64,000 nt of DNA from Streptococcus taonis. GTDB taxonomy: Bacteria > Bacillota > Bacilli > Lactobacillales > Streptococcaceae. The translations under genes were made by a program, and so were the position numbers. Where the stretch lies: the NCBI RefSeq assembly GCF_029948085.1, contig NZ_JARZZP010000002.1:1-64000 (forward strand). The letters are read 5' to 3'. Positions 40,083 to 48,923 of this stretch are shown piece after piece. Position 1 is the stretch's first letter; each line of letters starts with the position of its first letter. Below the pieces are notes generated by a model. That model did no database searches. It worked only from the letters and a program-made list of their open reading frames with translations, and was not told the DNA's origin.

Positions 40083-41408
40083 TTATTCCATTTCAAAAGC
40101 TTCACTTTCTTGTTTATTTGGAAGAACAAGAGAAAGTAGAATACCGATAATAGCTGGTACTAACCATGGCAGAGAAGCCGCCGCAAATGGTAGAGCGTTC
40201 ACGATATTTGCAAGGACCTCAACTTTAAAAGTAGATCCTAAAACACTTGCAATAGCAATGGCTGTGACAATACCAACCGTTAATTGCATTCCTGGTTTTG
40301 AAAGAGCAACAAACTTGTTCACAATCACAATCATGACAATGGCAATCGTAATTGGGTACAAAATAACAAGAACTGGTACAGAGTACTTAATAATAGCACT
40401 CAAACCAAGATTTGCAATAGCAAAACCAATCAAGGTAAAGACTGTCGCATAAACCTTGTAGCTGACTTGTGGAAAACGTCCGTTAAAGAACTCGGCAGTT
40501 GATACAATCAACCCTACAGTCGTTGTAAAGCAAGTAACGGTTACCATAGCCGCAAGGAAAAGCTGAGCAGTAGAACCAAAGATTTCTTGAGTCGCTTGAG
40601 ACAAGATATAAACTCCAGGAGTTCCACTCTTCATTGCTTCTTCTGTTACTGGGAAATGATTGCCCAAGAAACCTAGACCGATGTAGAGAGCACTAAATCC
40701 GAGTGCTACAACGATTCCAACAACCCAAATGGTTGAAATGTACTCTTTCTTACTTGAAAAACCAAGTTGTTTCAAGGTTTGTACTGCAATAACACTGAAG
40801 GCAACCGATGCAAGCGCATCAAGCGTATTGTATCCTTCAAGGAAACCGGCTCCAAAGGCTGAAGCTTGATAAGCTCCTGACGCTGCTTGTGGTGCGTTCC
40901 CACCATACTTGAAAGCTCCAAGGATAACCAGAATAACAATTAAGATGGCAAAAACTGGAGTCAAGATTCGACCGATACGATCTAAGATTTTTGAAGGATT
41001 CAGCGAGATTAGGTAGGCAGCTACAAAGTAAAGAATGGTGAAGACAATCAAACCTAAACCTTTATCTGCTTGATCCAAGAGTGGACTAATACCCACTTCA
41101 AACGATGTCGTTGCTGTACGAGGGATGGCAAAGAATGGGCCAATCGACAAGTACAAAACTGCAAGATAAATCGTCGCAAACCATGGTGAAATTTTCTTAG
41201 AAATTTCATAGATATAACCCTTCGGATTAAGGGTTCCAATAATCAAAGTTAGGACGGCAATCCCAACACCCGAAAATACAAATCCTGCAATGGCAGGGAG
41301 AAAGTTTTCTCCAGACTGTGCGCCTAGAGTTGGAGGGAAAATCAAGTTACCTGCTCCAAAAAATATTCCAAACAGGAGTAATCCTGTTAAAGCACCTTTT
41401 TTAGCCAT
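40083..41408 (-). CDS. brnQ: Branched-chain amino acid transporter BrnQ
   Basis: This 441-residue LIVCS-family protein has twelve predicted membrane helices. Family marks include LLFGIFFGAGNLIFPP (residues about 10-25), the helix-1 break that binds substrate and sodium, and TATTSFEVGISPLL. It imports Leu, Ile and Val with Na+ or H+. It is monocistronic, with a terminator on either side. AAGGAGAG precedes the ATG. Confidence 0.94.
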   Translation of the reverse strand: MAKKGALTGLLLFGIFFGAGNLIFPPTLGAQSGENFLPAIAGFVFSGVGIAVLTLIIGTLNPKGYIYEISKKISPWFATIYLAVLYLSIGPFFAIPRTATTSFEVGISPLLDQADKGLGLIVFTILYFVAAYLISLNPSKILDRIGRILTPVFAILIVILVILGAFKYGGNAPQAASGAYQASAFGAGFLEGYNTLDALASVAFSVIAVQTLKQLGFSSKKEYISTIWVVGIVVALGFSALYIGLGFLGNHFPVTEEAMKSGTPGVYILSQATQEIFGSTAQLFLAAMVTVTCFTTTVGLIVSTAEFFNGRFPQVSYKVYATVFTLIGFAIANLGLSAIIKYSVPVLVILYPITIAIVMIVIVNKFVALSKPGMQLTVGIVTAIAIASVLGSTFKVEVLANIVNALPFAAASLPWLVPAIIGILLSLVLPNKQESEAFEME

Positions 41409-41525
41409 AAACTCTCCTTATTAAAAATAAAATACTTTCTTAGTATAACATGATTAAAGGCTAGAAAAGGCTGTCACGAAATAATTCTAAAATGTTTTCA
41501 ATTTTCCGAATTTTAATGCAAAAAA

Positions 41526-41566
41526 ATCCTTCGAGTCCTTTCTCATTTTTAAAAGGTTTCGAAGGA
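41526..41566 (-). terminator. Terminator after the rhodanese gene
   Basis: TCCTTCGA and TCGAAGGA, about 25 bases apart, pair and are followed by TTTTTTTG on the minus strand, right after the stop. Confidence 0.8.
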
Positions 41567-41574
41567 AATTTTTC

Positions 41575-41856
41575 TTATTCTAAGGCATCCATGCCACCTT
41601 GGACATTGACAACCTCATAGCCTTGTTCTGTTAAAAATTGGCAGGCACGTGCTGAACGGATACCTGACTTACAAATCACATAGTAAGGCTGGGTTTTATC
41701 TAGTTGTTCATAAGCATCAGCCAGTTGACTGAGAGGGAAATTACGAACACCTTCTAAATGAAGAGCCTCAAATTCCTCTACTTCTCTCACATCCAATACA
41801 GAAAGCGACTCTTTCTGATAAAGCTGGTAAAAATTGTTAAAAGTAATTTCTTTCAT
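41575..41856 (-). CDS. Single-domain rhodanese-like protein
   Basis: This 93-residue rhodanese domain has the active-site loop CKSGIRSARACQFL with the catalytic Cys near residue 62, and the starting motif VLDVREVEEFEALH. It may transfer sulfur from thiosulfate or persulfides; single-domain members often serve sulfur trafficking or signalling. It overlaps the upstream DNA-glycosylase-like gene by 4 bases, so the two are co-translated. Confidence 0.9.
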   Translation of the reverse strand: MKEITFNNFYQLYQKESLSVLDVREVEEFEALHLEGVRNFPLSQLADAYEQLDKTQPYYVICKSGIRSARACQFLTEQGYEVVNVQGGMDALE

Positions 41857-42443
41857 TTTTCTTCTCCGAGAATTTTTTGTATTCTATCTTTCAAGTCAGG
41901 CACTACTTCTGCCTCAAACCAAGGATTTTTTTTCATCCAGATTTGATTACGGGGTGAAGGATGTACCAGAGGGAAATAATCAGGCAAATAATCCTTGAAC
42001 CGATGCACACGGTCTGTCACCTTGCCACTAACTTTCTCATGTAGATAGTAGGCTTGGGCATACTGACCAATCAAGAGGGTTAATTGAATATCTGGTAATT
42101 CCTTCAAGAGTTCTGGATGCCATTTTTCTGCAAAACCTGGACGAGGTGGTAGGTCACCCGATTTCCCATGACCTGGAAAGTAGAAATCCATGGGCATGAC
42201 TGCAAAGTAACCTGAATTGTAAAAGGTGTCTTCATCCACACCTAGCCACTCGCGCAGGCGGTCACCACTTTTATCCTTCCAGTATAGTCCTGCTTCCTGG
42301 GTTTTGAGACCAGGTGCCTGGCCAATGATATTGATACGAGCTGTTTTTGGTGCTGCAAAGAGTGGCTCGATGCCTTGCTCAGTATAGCTGGCATTCTGTG
42401 GATCTTCCATGATAGCTTGCTTGATTCTTTCGATTTGAGACAT
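41853..42443 (-). CDS. Uracil-DNA glycosylase superfamily protein
   Basis: This 196-residue protein has the UDG-fold motif NIIGQAPGLKTQEAG near residue 37 and the C-terminal HPSPRN motif. It belongs to the YtfC/UDG-like group, not to the classic Ung family. It may remove damaged bases, but activity is unproven. The start at 42443 is chosen because GGAGGG lies seven bases upstream; the ATG at 42458 begins within that site. Confidence 0.83.
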   Translation of the reverse strand: MSQIERIKQAIMEDPQNASYTEQGIEPLFAAPKTARINIIGQAPGLKTQEAGLYWKDKSGDRLREWLGVDEDTFYNSGYFAVMPMDFYFPGHGKSGDLPPRPGFAEKWHPELLKELPDIQLTLLIGQYAQAYYLHEKVSGKVTDRVHRFKDYLPDYFPLVHPSPRNQIWMKKNPWFEAEVVPDLKDRIQKILGEEK

Positions 42444-42456
42444 CTGCTTTCCCTCC

Positions 42457-42489
42457 AAAAAGAAGTCTAAGCATTAAATCTCAGACTTC
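42457..42489 (-). terminator. Terminator after pepV overlapping the next RBS
   Basis: GAAGTCT and AGACTTC pair with a 14-base loop, followed by TTTTTGGAGGG on the minus strand. The U tract runs straight into the next gene's ribosome-binding site. Confidence 0.7.
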
Positions 42490-42496
42490 TATAGCA

Positions 42497-43897
42497 TTAT
42501 TTGATCAATTCATAGATAGCTTCGGCATAGATTGCTGCAGCACGGAAAAGATCGTCCAAGGCGATAAATTCATTGGCTTGGTGCATGGTATCGATAGAAT
42601 CTGGGAACATAGCACCGTAGGCTACACCACGCTCTAAGAGACGTCCAAATGTTCCACCACCGATAACTTGTTCGTGACCTTTAAGACCTGTTTGTTTTTC
42701 ATAAACATTCAATAAGGTTTGAACGAGTGGATCTTCCATTGGTACGTAGTGAGGAGTGTGACCATGTTCAGAGAGGCTAACTGAAGCAACTGGCAAGGTT
42801 TCAAGAACTGACTTGATTTGCTCTGGGCTTGTTCCTTTTGGATAACGGAAGTTGAGGGCAATGGTATTGTCAGCACTTGATTCGTCGAAGCGGAAGACAC
42901 CCGCATTCATAGAAAGAGCACCCATCTTTTCATCCACATGAGCTACTTTCAAGTTCTTGCCTTCGTGGTCGTTCAAAAGAATCTTACCAGCAATATCGAG
43001 GTAGTCTTTTGCAGGTCCTTCAAAAGCAAATTGGCTGAGGAAGAGGGCAAGATAAGTTGCACCATTGATACCTGAAGCAGGCATAGCACCGTGAGCTGAT
43101 TTACCAATTACAGTCACCTTGTACTGACCGTTCTCTTCTTGGATTTCTCCTCTGAGTTTGTGCTCTGCAACGAAAGCGTCTAGTTTCCCTTGCAAGTCTG
43201 CTAAGTCACCTGAAATGACTGCTGTTGCTGATTCTGGAACCATGTTTTCACGCAATCCACCTGTAAAGCTGTGAAGACGAGCTGCACCAGTATTTTCACC
43301 GGCAAAGTGAAGGTATTCAGTGATATTTCCTTTTTCACCATTGATGATAGGGAATTCAGCATCCGGAGAAAAACCAAAGTCTGGTTTCGCAAGTCCTACA
43401 TGCTCGAAGTAGTAGTCCATGTCTGCCCAGCCCGATTCTTCGTCTGTTCCGACGATGAAGCGAACTTTTTTAGAAGTTGGAAGGCCCAATTCTTTGATGA
43501 TTTTCAAACCATAGTAACAAGCTGTTGTAGGTCCCTTGTCATCAGAAGCTCCACGCGCATAAAGGCGACCGTCTTTGATAGTCGGTGTGTAAGGATCTGT
43601 ATCCCAACCGCTACCAGCAGGAACCACGTCCATGTGGGCAAAGATTCCGAGAACTTCTTCTCCATCACCAAATTCAAAATGTCCTGCGTAGTTGTCAACA
43701 TTTTTAGTTGGATAGCCATCACGATCTGCGATTTCAAGGAATTTCTCCAAGGCTTTTACCGGGCCAGGTCCAAATGGATGCTCAGCATCAACCTTGCTGT
43801 CATCACGTTCAGAGTTGATTTCTAAAAGGCTAAACAAGTCAGCCAAGAGGTCTTCTTTGCGTTTTTCTACTTCTGCTGTAAAATCAATTGTTGTCAT
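42497..43897 (-). CDS. pepV: Dipeptidase PepV
   Basis: This 466-residue M20-family zinc dipeptidase resembles lactobacillal PepV and the Sapep group. Metal ligands lie in FAHMDVVPAG (near residue 85), GASDDKGPT (near residue 117), TDEESGWAD and the C-terminal MHQANEF. A lid domain is inserted in the middle. It splits dipeptides in the cytosol. The nitroreductase gene upstream ends 12 bases before its start. Confidence 0.93.
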   Translation of the reverse strand: MTTIDFTAEVEKRKEDLLADLFSLLEINSERDDSKVDAEHPFGPGPVKALEKFLEIADRDGYPTKNVDNYAGHFEFGDGEEVLGIFAHMDVVPAGSGWDTDPYTPTIKDGRLYARGASDDKGPTTACYYGLKIIKELGLPTSKKVRFIVGTDEESGWADMDYYFEHVGLAKPDFGFSPDAEFPIINGEKGNITEYLHFAGENTGAARLHSFTGGLRENMVPESATAVISGDLADLQGKLDAFVAEHKLRGEIQEENGQYKVTVIGKSAHGAMPASGINGATYLALFLSQFAFEGPAKDYLDIAGKILLNDHEGKNLKVAHVDEKMGALSMNAGVFRFDESSADNTIALNFRYPKGTSPEQIKSVLETLPVASVSLSEHGHTPHYVPMEDPLVQTLLNVYEKQTGLKGHEQVIGGGTFGRLLERGVAYGAMFPDSIDTMHQANEFIALDDLFRAAAIYAEAIYELIK

Positions 43898-43909
43898 TTT
43901 TTCTTCTTT

Positions 43910-44515
43910 CTATCTTTTCTCGATAATTTCATCTACTGGCAAGCGGTAACTTGGTTCCAATTTCTCGTCTGTATAACCCACTGTAATCAAGAGTTCTGGG
44001 CGGAAGCGGTCTTCGATATCCAAAACTTCGTTGACTTTTGATTTGTCAAAACCAAGAATCAGATTTGATCCGATTCCTTGGTCTGTAAGAGCCAGAACCA
44101 AGTTCATAGCAACCAAACCTGCATTGAGAGCTAGGTAGTCGCTGACTTGCTGTTCGTTATAGCGTGCAAATTCCGCAGGCAAATTCTTCATGAAATATTG
44201 AAGTTGTTCTTCAGAAAAGTTATTAGCACCACCAACTCGGGCAATCTTACGAGCACGTTTGGCAAGGTCTGTATCTGTAAACAAGGCAATAGTCACAGGC
44301 GCTGATGATACCTGTTCAAAGTTGGAACCATAAGCTAATTTTGCCAGTTCAGCATTTTTCTCACGAACCACCACAAATTTCCAAGGCTGGCTATTGTGGG
44401 CGCTTGGTGCCAAGGTTGCGATTTCGATAGCCGTACGAACATCTTTAGGATCAACTGGCTTATCAGTGAAATGCTTGGTCGCATGACGTTTTTTATTTAA
44501 TTCAAGAAATTTCAT
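43910..44515 (-). CDS. Nitroreductase family protein
   Basis: This 201-residue FMN-dependent NAD(P)H oxidoreductase has the N-terminal FMN-binding region KKRHATKHFTDKPV, and the motif APSAHNSQPWKFVVV near residue 36. These reduce nitroaromatics or quinones. The physiological substrate is unknown. It lies upstream of pepV on the same strand, with AAAGGAAA before the ATG. Confidence 0.88.
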   Translation of the reverse strand: MKFLELNKKRHATKHFTDKPVDPKDVRTAIEIATLAPSAHNSQPWKFVVVREKNAELAKLAYGSNFEQVSSAPVTIALFTDTDLAKRARKIARVGGANNFSEEQLQYFMKNLPAEFARYNEQQVSDYLALNAGLVAMNLVLALTDQGIGSNLILGFDKSKVNEVLDIEDRFRPELLITVGYTDEKLEPSYRLPVDEIIEKR

Positions 44516-44725
44516 AATCGATTTCCTTTTCTAATTCTACTGCTTCCATTTTACCATATTTTGAAAGAGCTTGCAGAGATTTTTCATTAGTGAAACAAAT
44601 TATCTTTTTTCTTACTTGAATTGTTTATTACAAAACTGGAAATTATAATATTTCTCTATCACCTCCATAAAAAATATATATTGAATATCTGATTGATTGT
44701 CTGGTAAGCTAGATACCATTATCTT

Positions 44726-45535
44726 ATGAAAAAATTATTCTTATTATTAGCCATTAGTCCCTTGTTGGTCGCCTGTGGACAAGCCAAACAAGATAGTACT
44801 TCTACTGCCACTGCTAGTCCTAAAACCATTGTCGTAGCAACTGCTGGAGACATCCCTCCTTTTGACTTTGAACAAGATGGTAATTTAACTGGATATGATG
44901 TTGAAGTTTTAAAAGCGGTCGATGAAAAACTGGACCAATACAAGATTGAATTTCAAAAAACTGCTTGGGAAAGTATCTTCCCTGGAGTGAATGCTGGCCG
45001 TTACCAAGCTGCTGCCAACAACTTGAGCTACACCAAAGAGAGAGCCGACAAATACCTCTACTCGATACCTATCGCAAAAAATCCTTTGGTTCTTGTGAGC
45101 AGACAAGACAAGGCTCTTACCTCTCTTCAAGATATAGCTGGTAAAACAACCCAGGATGACACTGGAACTTCTACTGCCAAGGTTGTTACGGACTGGAATC
45201 AAAATCACTCCGACAATCCTGCTACCATCCAATATTCTGGCGAAGATGTGGCTAAGCGTCTGACTGACCTCGCCAACGGTGAATTTGATTTCCTAATCTT
45301 TGATAAAATCTCTGTTCAAAAAATCATCCAAGACCGAGGTTTAGACTTGAACCTAGTCTACTTAGAAAGCAATGACAATCCAAACAACTACATCATCTTC
45401 TCAAGCGACGAAAAAGAATTTAAAGAACAATTTGACAAGGTTCTCAAAGAACTCTACCAAGATGGAACCCTTGAAAAACTCAGCAAGACCTACCTCGGTG
45501 GTTCTTACCTACCAGATCAATCTCAATTACAATAA
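44726..45535 (+). CDS. Amino acid ABC transporter substrate-binding lipoprotein
   Basis: This 269-residue type 2 solute-binding protein has lipoprotein signal LLLAISPLLVAC with the modified Cys17. The mature domain starts VVATAGDIPPFDFEQDGNLTGYD (in two blocks), typical of polar or cystine amino-acid binding proteins. No permease or ATPase gene lies beside it, so it must pair with a transporter encoded elsewhere. A 195-base upstream gap holds an A+T-rich promoter region. Confidence 0.88.
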   Translation: MKKLFLLLAISPLLVACGQAKQDSTSTATASPKTIVVATAGDIPPFDFEQDGNLTGYDVEVLKAVDEKLDQYKIEFQKTAWESIFPGVNAGRYQAAANNLSYTKERADKYLYSIPIAKNPLVLVSRQDKALTSLQDIAGKTTQDDTGTSTAKVVTDWNQNHSDNPATIQYSGEDVAKRLTDLANGEFDFLIFDKISVQKIIQDRGLDLNLVYLESNDNPNNYIIFSSDEKEFKEQFDKVLKELYQDGTLEKLSKTYLGGSYLPDQSQLQ

Positions 45536-45545
45536 GATATATTAA

Positions 45546-45570
45546 AAACGATTGGCTCGTCCAATCGTTT
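45546..45570. terminator. Bidirectional terminator
   Basis: AAACGATTGG, a five-base loop and CCAATCGTTT, flanked by A/T tracts, separate the binding protein from the convergent phosphoesterase. Confidence 0.9.
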
Positions 45571-45598
45571 ATTTAGTATTTGTTAATTAAAGCAACTC

Positions 45599-46432
45599 TT
45601 ACAAAAAATCAAAATAATTCTTGACATCCTCTACATAGCCATGCTTTTCATTGAGGCTGGCTAACAAATCTCTATTATGGCCTTGATAGTTGTCCTCACG
45701 TCGCAACTCTTCATACATTTCGATAAAAGGAAGGCCTTTGGTCTTAGCTGATTCTAGCTCTGCTTCATAGTCATAGGCGACTTTTCGAAATTGGATATTG
45801 ACCAATTCACCATTTTCAAGCTCAAGTAAGGTATACTGGGCTCGGTGATTTTTCAGTCCTTCCCAGTTAAAATAAGGCATACCAATCGAACCTGGATTGA
45901 TGATTTGTTGGCCTTGGCTACCATAACGTAGGAGCTGTTTATGGACATGCCCATAGACGGCTACATCCGTAGTTTCATCAAGTAACTGGTCAAATTTTTC
46001 GGTATTATTTTCAACCAGCAAATCACCACCATAATTTTTCTCAGGTAAATTATGAGAAAGAGAAAAACGTAAGCCTTCAACTTCTTTCTTGGCTACCATA
46101 GGCAGATTTCTCAACCAATCAATATGCTCTGGCTTTAGGTCCTCCATCAGATATTGAGTCATCCTGAGAAGCTGAATTTCTTTAGGATCCTCTAAACCAT
46201 ATTGTCCATCTAAAACCTCTAACACACAATCATCCCAGTTGCCTCGAACCGATGCTGTAATGGGAAGGTCTTTTAAAAGAGCCACCAAGTCATTTGCTCC
46301 CGGTCCAGGAAGAAAAATATCTCCCAAAAGCCAATATTCAGTCGCTTCCAAATTTTTAGCGTCCTCAAGCACTCCAGCTAAGGCGGTCGTGTTGCCGTGA
46401 ATGTCTGATAAAATTGCAATCTTATGGTTCAT
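45599..46432 (-). CDS. Calcineurin-like metallophosphoesterase
   Basis: This 277-residue protein of the MPP/YfcE-like superfamily has all five metal motifs: SDIHGN near residue 9, LGDIFLPGPGAND, GNWDD, SHNLPE and GHVHKQ. Substrates of relatives include dinucleotides and phosphodiesters; none can be chosen here. It stands alone between the binding-protein gene and the divergent XRE regulator. Length is normal. Confidence 0.87.
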   Translation of the reverse strand: MNHKIAILSDIHGNTTALAGVLEDAKNLEATEYWLLGDIFLPGPGANDLVALLKDLPITASVRGNWDDCVLEVLDGQYGLEDPKEIQLLRMTQYLMEDLKPEHIDWLRNLPMVAKKEVEGLRFSLSHNLPEKNYGGDLLVENNTEKFDQLLDETTDVAVYGHVHKQLLRYGSQGQQIINPGSIGMPYFNWEGLKNHRAQYTLLELENGELVNIQFRKVAYDYEAELESAKTKGLPFIEMYEELRREDNYQGHNRDLLASLNEKHGYVEDVKNYFDFL

Positions 46433-46558
46433 TTTCTGCTCTTTCTTTATTGGATAGCATTCAGGGTATCCAACTCACTCTTATTTTTCTTCATTATAGC
46501 ATAAAATCGCTAGAAGATTTTCACATAGAAATATTACCACCGACATTCTTTTAAAAAT

Positions 46559-46600
46559 ATGTCAAAAATAGTTGACATTTTATTTTCAAAAGAATATACT
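46559..46600 (+). promoter_or_regulatory. Promoter and operator dyad of the XRE/DUF3278 operon
   Basis: TTGACA (46572-46577), a 17-base spacer and TATACT (46595-46600) form a near-consensus promoter. ATGTCA (46559-46564) and TGACAT (46573-46578) are an exact inverted repeat overlapping the -35. A repressor bound there would block polymerase, so autoregulation by the XRE protein is likely. Confidence 0.75.
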
Positions 46601-46640
46601 ATAGTCAAATATATGTGACACAATCTAAAAAGGAGGAAGC

Positions 46641-46835
46641 ATGAATCGTGTGAAAGAATTCCGCAAGGAACTGGGCAAGTCCCAACTCGAACTTGCCAAG
46701 GATATCGGTGTCTCGAGACAAACCATCAATATGATTGAAAACGATAAATACAATCCCACCCTGGAACTCTGTCTCAATCTCGCTCGAAGCCTCCAAACTG
46801 ACCTCAACAGTCTCTTTTGGGAGGATGATTGTTAA
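46641..46835 (+). CDS. Small XRE-family regulator
   Basis: This 64-residue protein is almost only a helix-turn-helix: FRKELGKSQLELAKDIGVSR (residues 6-25), then QTINMIENDKYNPTLEL. This compact type is often encoded next to membrane proteins such as DUF3278 or DUF2178. AAAGGAGG precedes the ATG. It is the first gene of a plus-strand run ending at 49463 and probably represses that run through the dyad at 46559-46578. Confidence 0.88.
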   Translation: MNRVKEFRKELGKSQLELAKDIGVSRQTINMIENDKYNPTLELCLNLARSLQTDLNSLFWEDDC

Positions 46836-46849
46836 AAAGGAGAAGAAAA

Positions 46850-47392
46850 ATGAAAAAAGAAACTATCACTGAAAAGCTCATCAAACGCACTTACGGTATT
46901 TCTGATCCACTGGACGAATACAAACGGCGCGAAGCTGACCGCATCGGAAATAAAGTCTTTATGATTCTCTTTTATCTGATGATTTTCGGAAATCTTATTC
47001 CACTCGTTCTAGCCTATAAATATCCTCAACTAGTGGCTCTAGTCTATCCTCCTCTGATTTTAGTGATTGCCCTCATCTCTGCTGGCTACGTCACCTACCA
47101 AATGCAAAAAACAGGGATTACAACTATTGAACCAGATATGTTGAGTGAGAAAGAAAATAAGCAACTACACTACCCTGGTCTTAAAGCAGGTTTGTTCTTT
47201 GGCCTATGGATGTTTTTTATAACCCCTCTTCTCCATATACTTACTGGTGAAGGTCAGGACTATTTCCATTCTCTTCTCACTATAAGAAATGGTTTAGCAA
47301 GCATTTTCGGTTCTATCTTCTTCGGAGCGAGCATACAGTTCCTCATCTCCCGTCGCATTGCAAAAGCCAAGAAAAATCAGGATAATGATTAG
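46850..47392 (+). CDS. DUF3278 membrane protein, copy 1
   Basis: This 180-residue membrane protein has four hydrophobic helices (near residues 38-58, 65-82, 112-130 and 143-165) and the family block KRREADRIGNKVFMILFY near residue 25. It begins MKKETITEKLIKRTYG. The ATG at 46850 is chosen because AAAGGAGAAG precedes it. It is most similar to the copy at 48017-48559 and resembles the C-terminal fragment at 47403-47645. Function of DUF3278 is unknown; it recurs beside XRE regulators. Confidence 0.83.
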   Translation: MKKETITEKLIKRTYGISDPLDEYKRREADRIGNKVFMILFYLMIFGNLIPLVLAYKYPQLVALVYPPLILVIALISAGYVTYQMQKTGITTIEPDMLSEKENKQLHYPGLKAGLFFGLWMFFITPLLHILTGEGQDYFHSLLTIRNGLASIFGSIFFGASIQFLISRRIAKAKKNQDND

Positions 47393-47402
47393 GAGGAAAC
47401 TC

Positions 47403-47645
47403 ATGAAAAAAGAAAAGAAACAGTTACGTTATCCTGGTCTGAAAGCAGGTTCGATTTATGGAACAGTGATATTTTTTATAATTCCACTCATTGATACCCT
47501 AACAAGTGAAAATCCAAATTTTATCAGTTCTCTTCTAAATACAAAACATATTTTTAAAACTATACTGGGAGCTTTCTTTTTCGGAGTGATGGTGCATATT
47601 GTCGACTCACTTCGTATTGTAAGAGCTAAAAAAGACCAGGATTAG
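47403..47645 (+). CDS. DUF3278 membrane protein, copy 2, internally deleted
   Basis: This 80-residue ORF joins the usual start MKKE directly to the second half of the family (KKQLRYPGLKAGSIYG, as in KKQLRNPGLKAGLVYG of copy 3). It lacks the DUF3278 core block and the first two helices but keeps two helices and the basic C-terminus. GGAGGAAACTC precedes it, so it can still be translated. It is probably a paralogue reduced by in-frame deletion. Confidence 0.72.
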   Translation: MKKEKKQLRYPGLKAGSIYGTVIFFIIPLIDTLTSENPNFISSLLNTKHIFKTILGAFFFGVMVHIVDSLRIVRAKKDQD

Positions 47646-47655
47646 GAGGTGCCTT

Positions 47656-47991
47656 ATGAAATCACTAGTAACTTTACTTACCTATCATCTTTTGTTTGCT
47701 TCACTGCTCATCTTCATCATCGTTTCAGGGAACTTGCCAATCTACGATATAGTCCTCCTTCCAGTCTTTGTTCCAGCACTCAACAAAGGATTGACTTACC
47801 TAAAGATCGACTCTCAAAAAACGCGCATACTCAACTTAGCACTATTCTTTATGATTCTATCCTTTCTATCCTTACCACAACTGACGGTTATTTCAAACGA
47901 TTGGAAATATTATCTATTGCTAACTATCGCTATCCTTTCTTCTATTACTTATCTTTATTATCTCTATCAATTCGTAAAAGAAAAAAAGTAA
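47656..47991 (+). CDS. Small membrane protein, paralogue A
   Basis: This 111-residue protein has four hydrophobic helices and starts MKSLVTLLTYHLL. It is clearly related to the ORF at 48570-48911 (shared start MKSL, LLPVF..LNKG and the closing YYLYQF/YTLYQL). Each copy follows a DUF3278-type gene, suggesting a two-protein module. TAGGAGG overlaps the previous stop. I do not recognise the family; it resembles DUF-type regulatory membrane proteins. Confidence 0.7.
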   Translation: MKSLVTLLTYHLLFASLLIFIIVSGNLPIYDIVLLPVFVPALNKGLTYLKIDSQKTRILNLALFFMILSFLSLPQLTVISNDWKYYLLLTIAILSSITYLYYLYQFVKEKK

Positions 47992-48016
47992 CATTATCAT
48001 TCAGGAGAAATCATCC

Positions 48017-48559
48017 ATGAAAAAAGAACCCCTCTATGAAAAACTAATCAAACGTATCTATGGCATTTCAGGGCCACTTGATGAACACAAACGACGCGAG
48101 GCTGACCGCATCGGGAATAAAGTCTTTATGATTCTCTTTTACCTCATGACTCTAGGCAATTTCATCCCCTTTGTCCTTGCTTATAAATATCCCCAAGTAG
48201 TCGCTTTCGGATATCCAATCATTATTTTTCTGGTTTCCTTGGTTTGTGCTCTCTATGTCACTACTCAAACTAAAAAAACTAGTATTGCTGCTATCGATCC
48301 TGATATGTTGAGCCAGAAGGAAAAGAAACAGTTACGTAATCCTGGACTTAAAGCTGGTCTAGTCTATGGAATAGCCATGTTCTTTGGAATGCCACTTCTC
48401 GATATCCTAATGGATGATAGCAAAAGCTATCTTACCGCTCTTTTGAATACAAGAAGTATCTTGTCAACCATCGTTGCAGCCTTCTTTTTCGGATTAACAG
48501 TGTATATTGTCATCACTCTTCGGATTCAAAAAGCTAGAGAAGATCAAGACGACGATTAG
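48017..48559 (+). CDS. DUF3278 membrane protein, copy 3
   Basis: This 180-residue membrane protein is nearly colinear with copy 1: KLIKRIYGISGPLDEHKRRE, then ADRIGNKVFMILFYL, then DPDMLSQKEKKQLRNPGLK. Four helices are predicted. TCAGGAGAA precedes the ATG. The close similarity of copies 1 and 3, each with a small membrane partner, indicates a tandem duplication. Function is unknown. Confidence 0.82.
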   Translation: MKKEPLYEKLIKRIYGISGPLDEHKRREADRIGNKVFMILFYLMTLGNFIPFVLAYKYPQVVAFGYPIIIFLVSLVCALYVTTQTKKTSIAAIDPDMLSQKEKKQLRNPGLKAGLVYGIAMFFGMPLLDILMDDSKSYLTALLNTRSILSTIVAAFFFGLTVYIVITLRIQKAREDQDDD

Positions 48560-48569
48560 GAGGAAACTT

Positions 48570-48911
48570 ATGAAATCACTACAAACTTTAATTCTCAGTC
48601 ATATTTTGGTCAGTATCTTTATGACAGTTTTCCTAGTTTATGGCCAAATTACGCGTCCTTTTCTGATCATCTTCCTCTTAGCTCTTCCTGTCTTGAACAA
48701 AGGACAAAGATTTCAGAAAATCACATCAAAAAAAATACGCCTCTTAAACGCATCTCTCTGCTTTATCCTCGTATCTTTCCCACAACTGTTAACGAATTCT
48801 ATGGATTGGAGATATCTATTATTTCTAACCATCTGTATCGTTTTTAGTCTAGTCTACTTCTATACTCTCTATCAACTTTTTAAAGAAGTTAATCAAAAAC
48901 AAGGTTATTAA
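48570..48911 (+). CDS. Small membrane protein, paralogue B
   Basis: This 113-residue, four-helix protein starts MKSLQTLILSHILVS and matches paralogue A along its length. GGAGGAAACTT precedes the ATG, the same leader as before copy 2. Its constant position after a DUF3278 gene implies that the two act together. No catalytic or binding motif is visible. Confidence 0.7.
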   Translation: MKSLQTLILSHILVSIFMTVFLVYGQITRPFLIIFLLALPVLNKGQRFQKITSKKIRLLNASLCFILVSFPQLLTNSMDWRYLLFLTICIVFSLVYFYTLYQLFKEVNQKQGY

Positions 48912-48923
48912 GAGGTCACTACC

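Noticed and set aside
47649..48020. Overlapping 123-residue plus-strand ORF in another frame
   Set aside because: It overlaps the membrane-protein frame at 47656, which has a ribosome-binding site and a paralogue; the 123-residue frame has neither.
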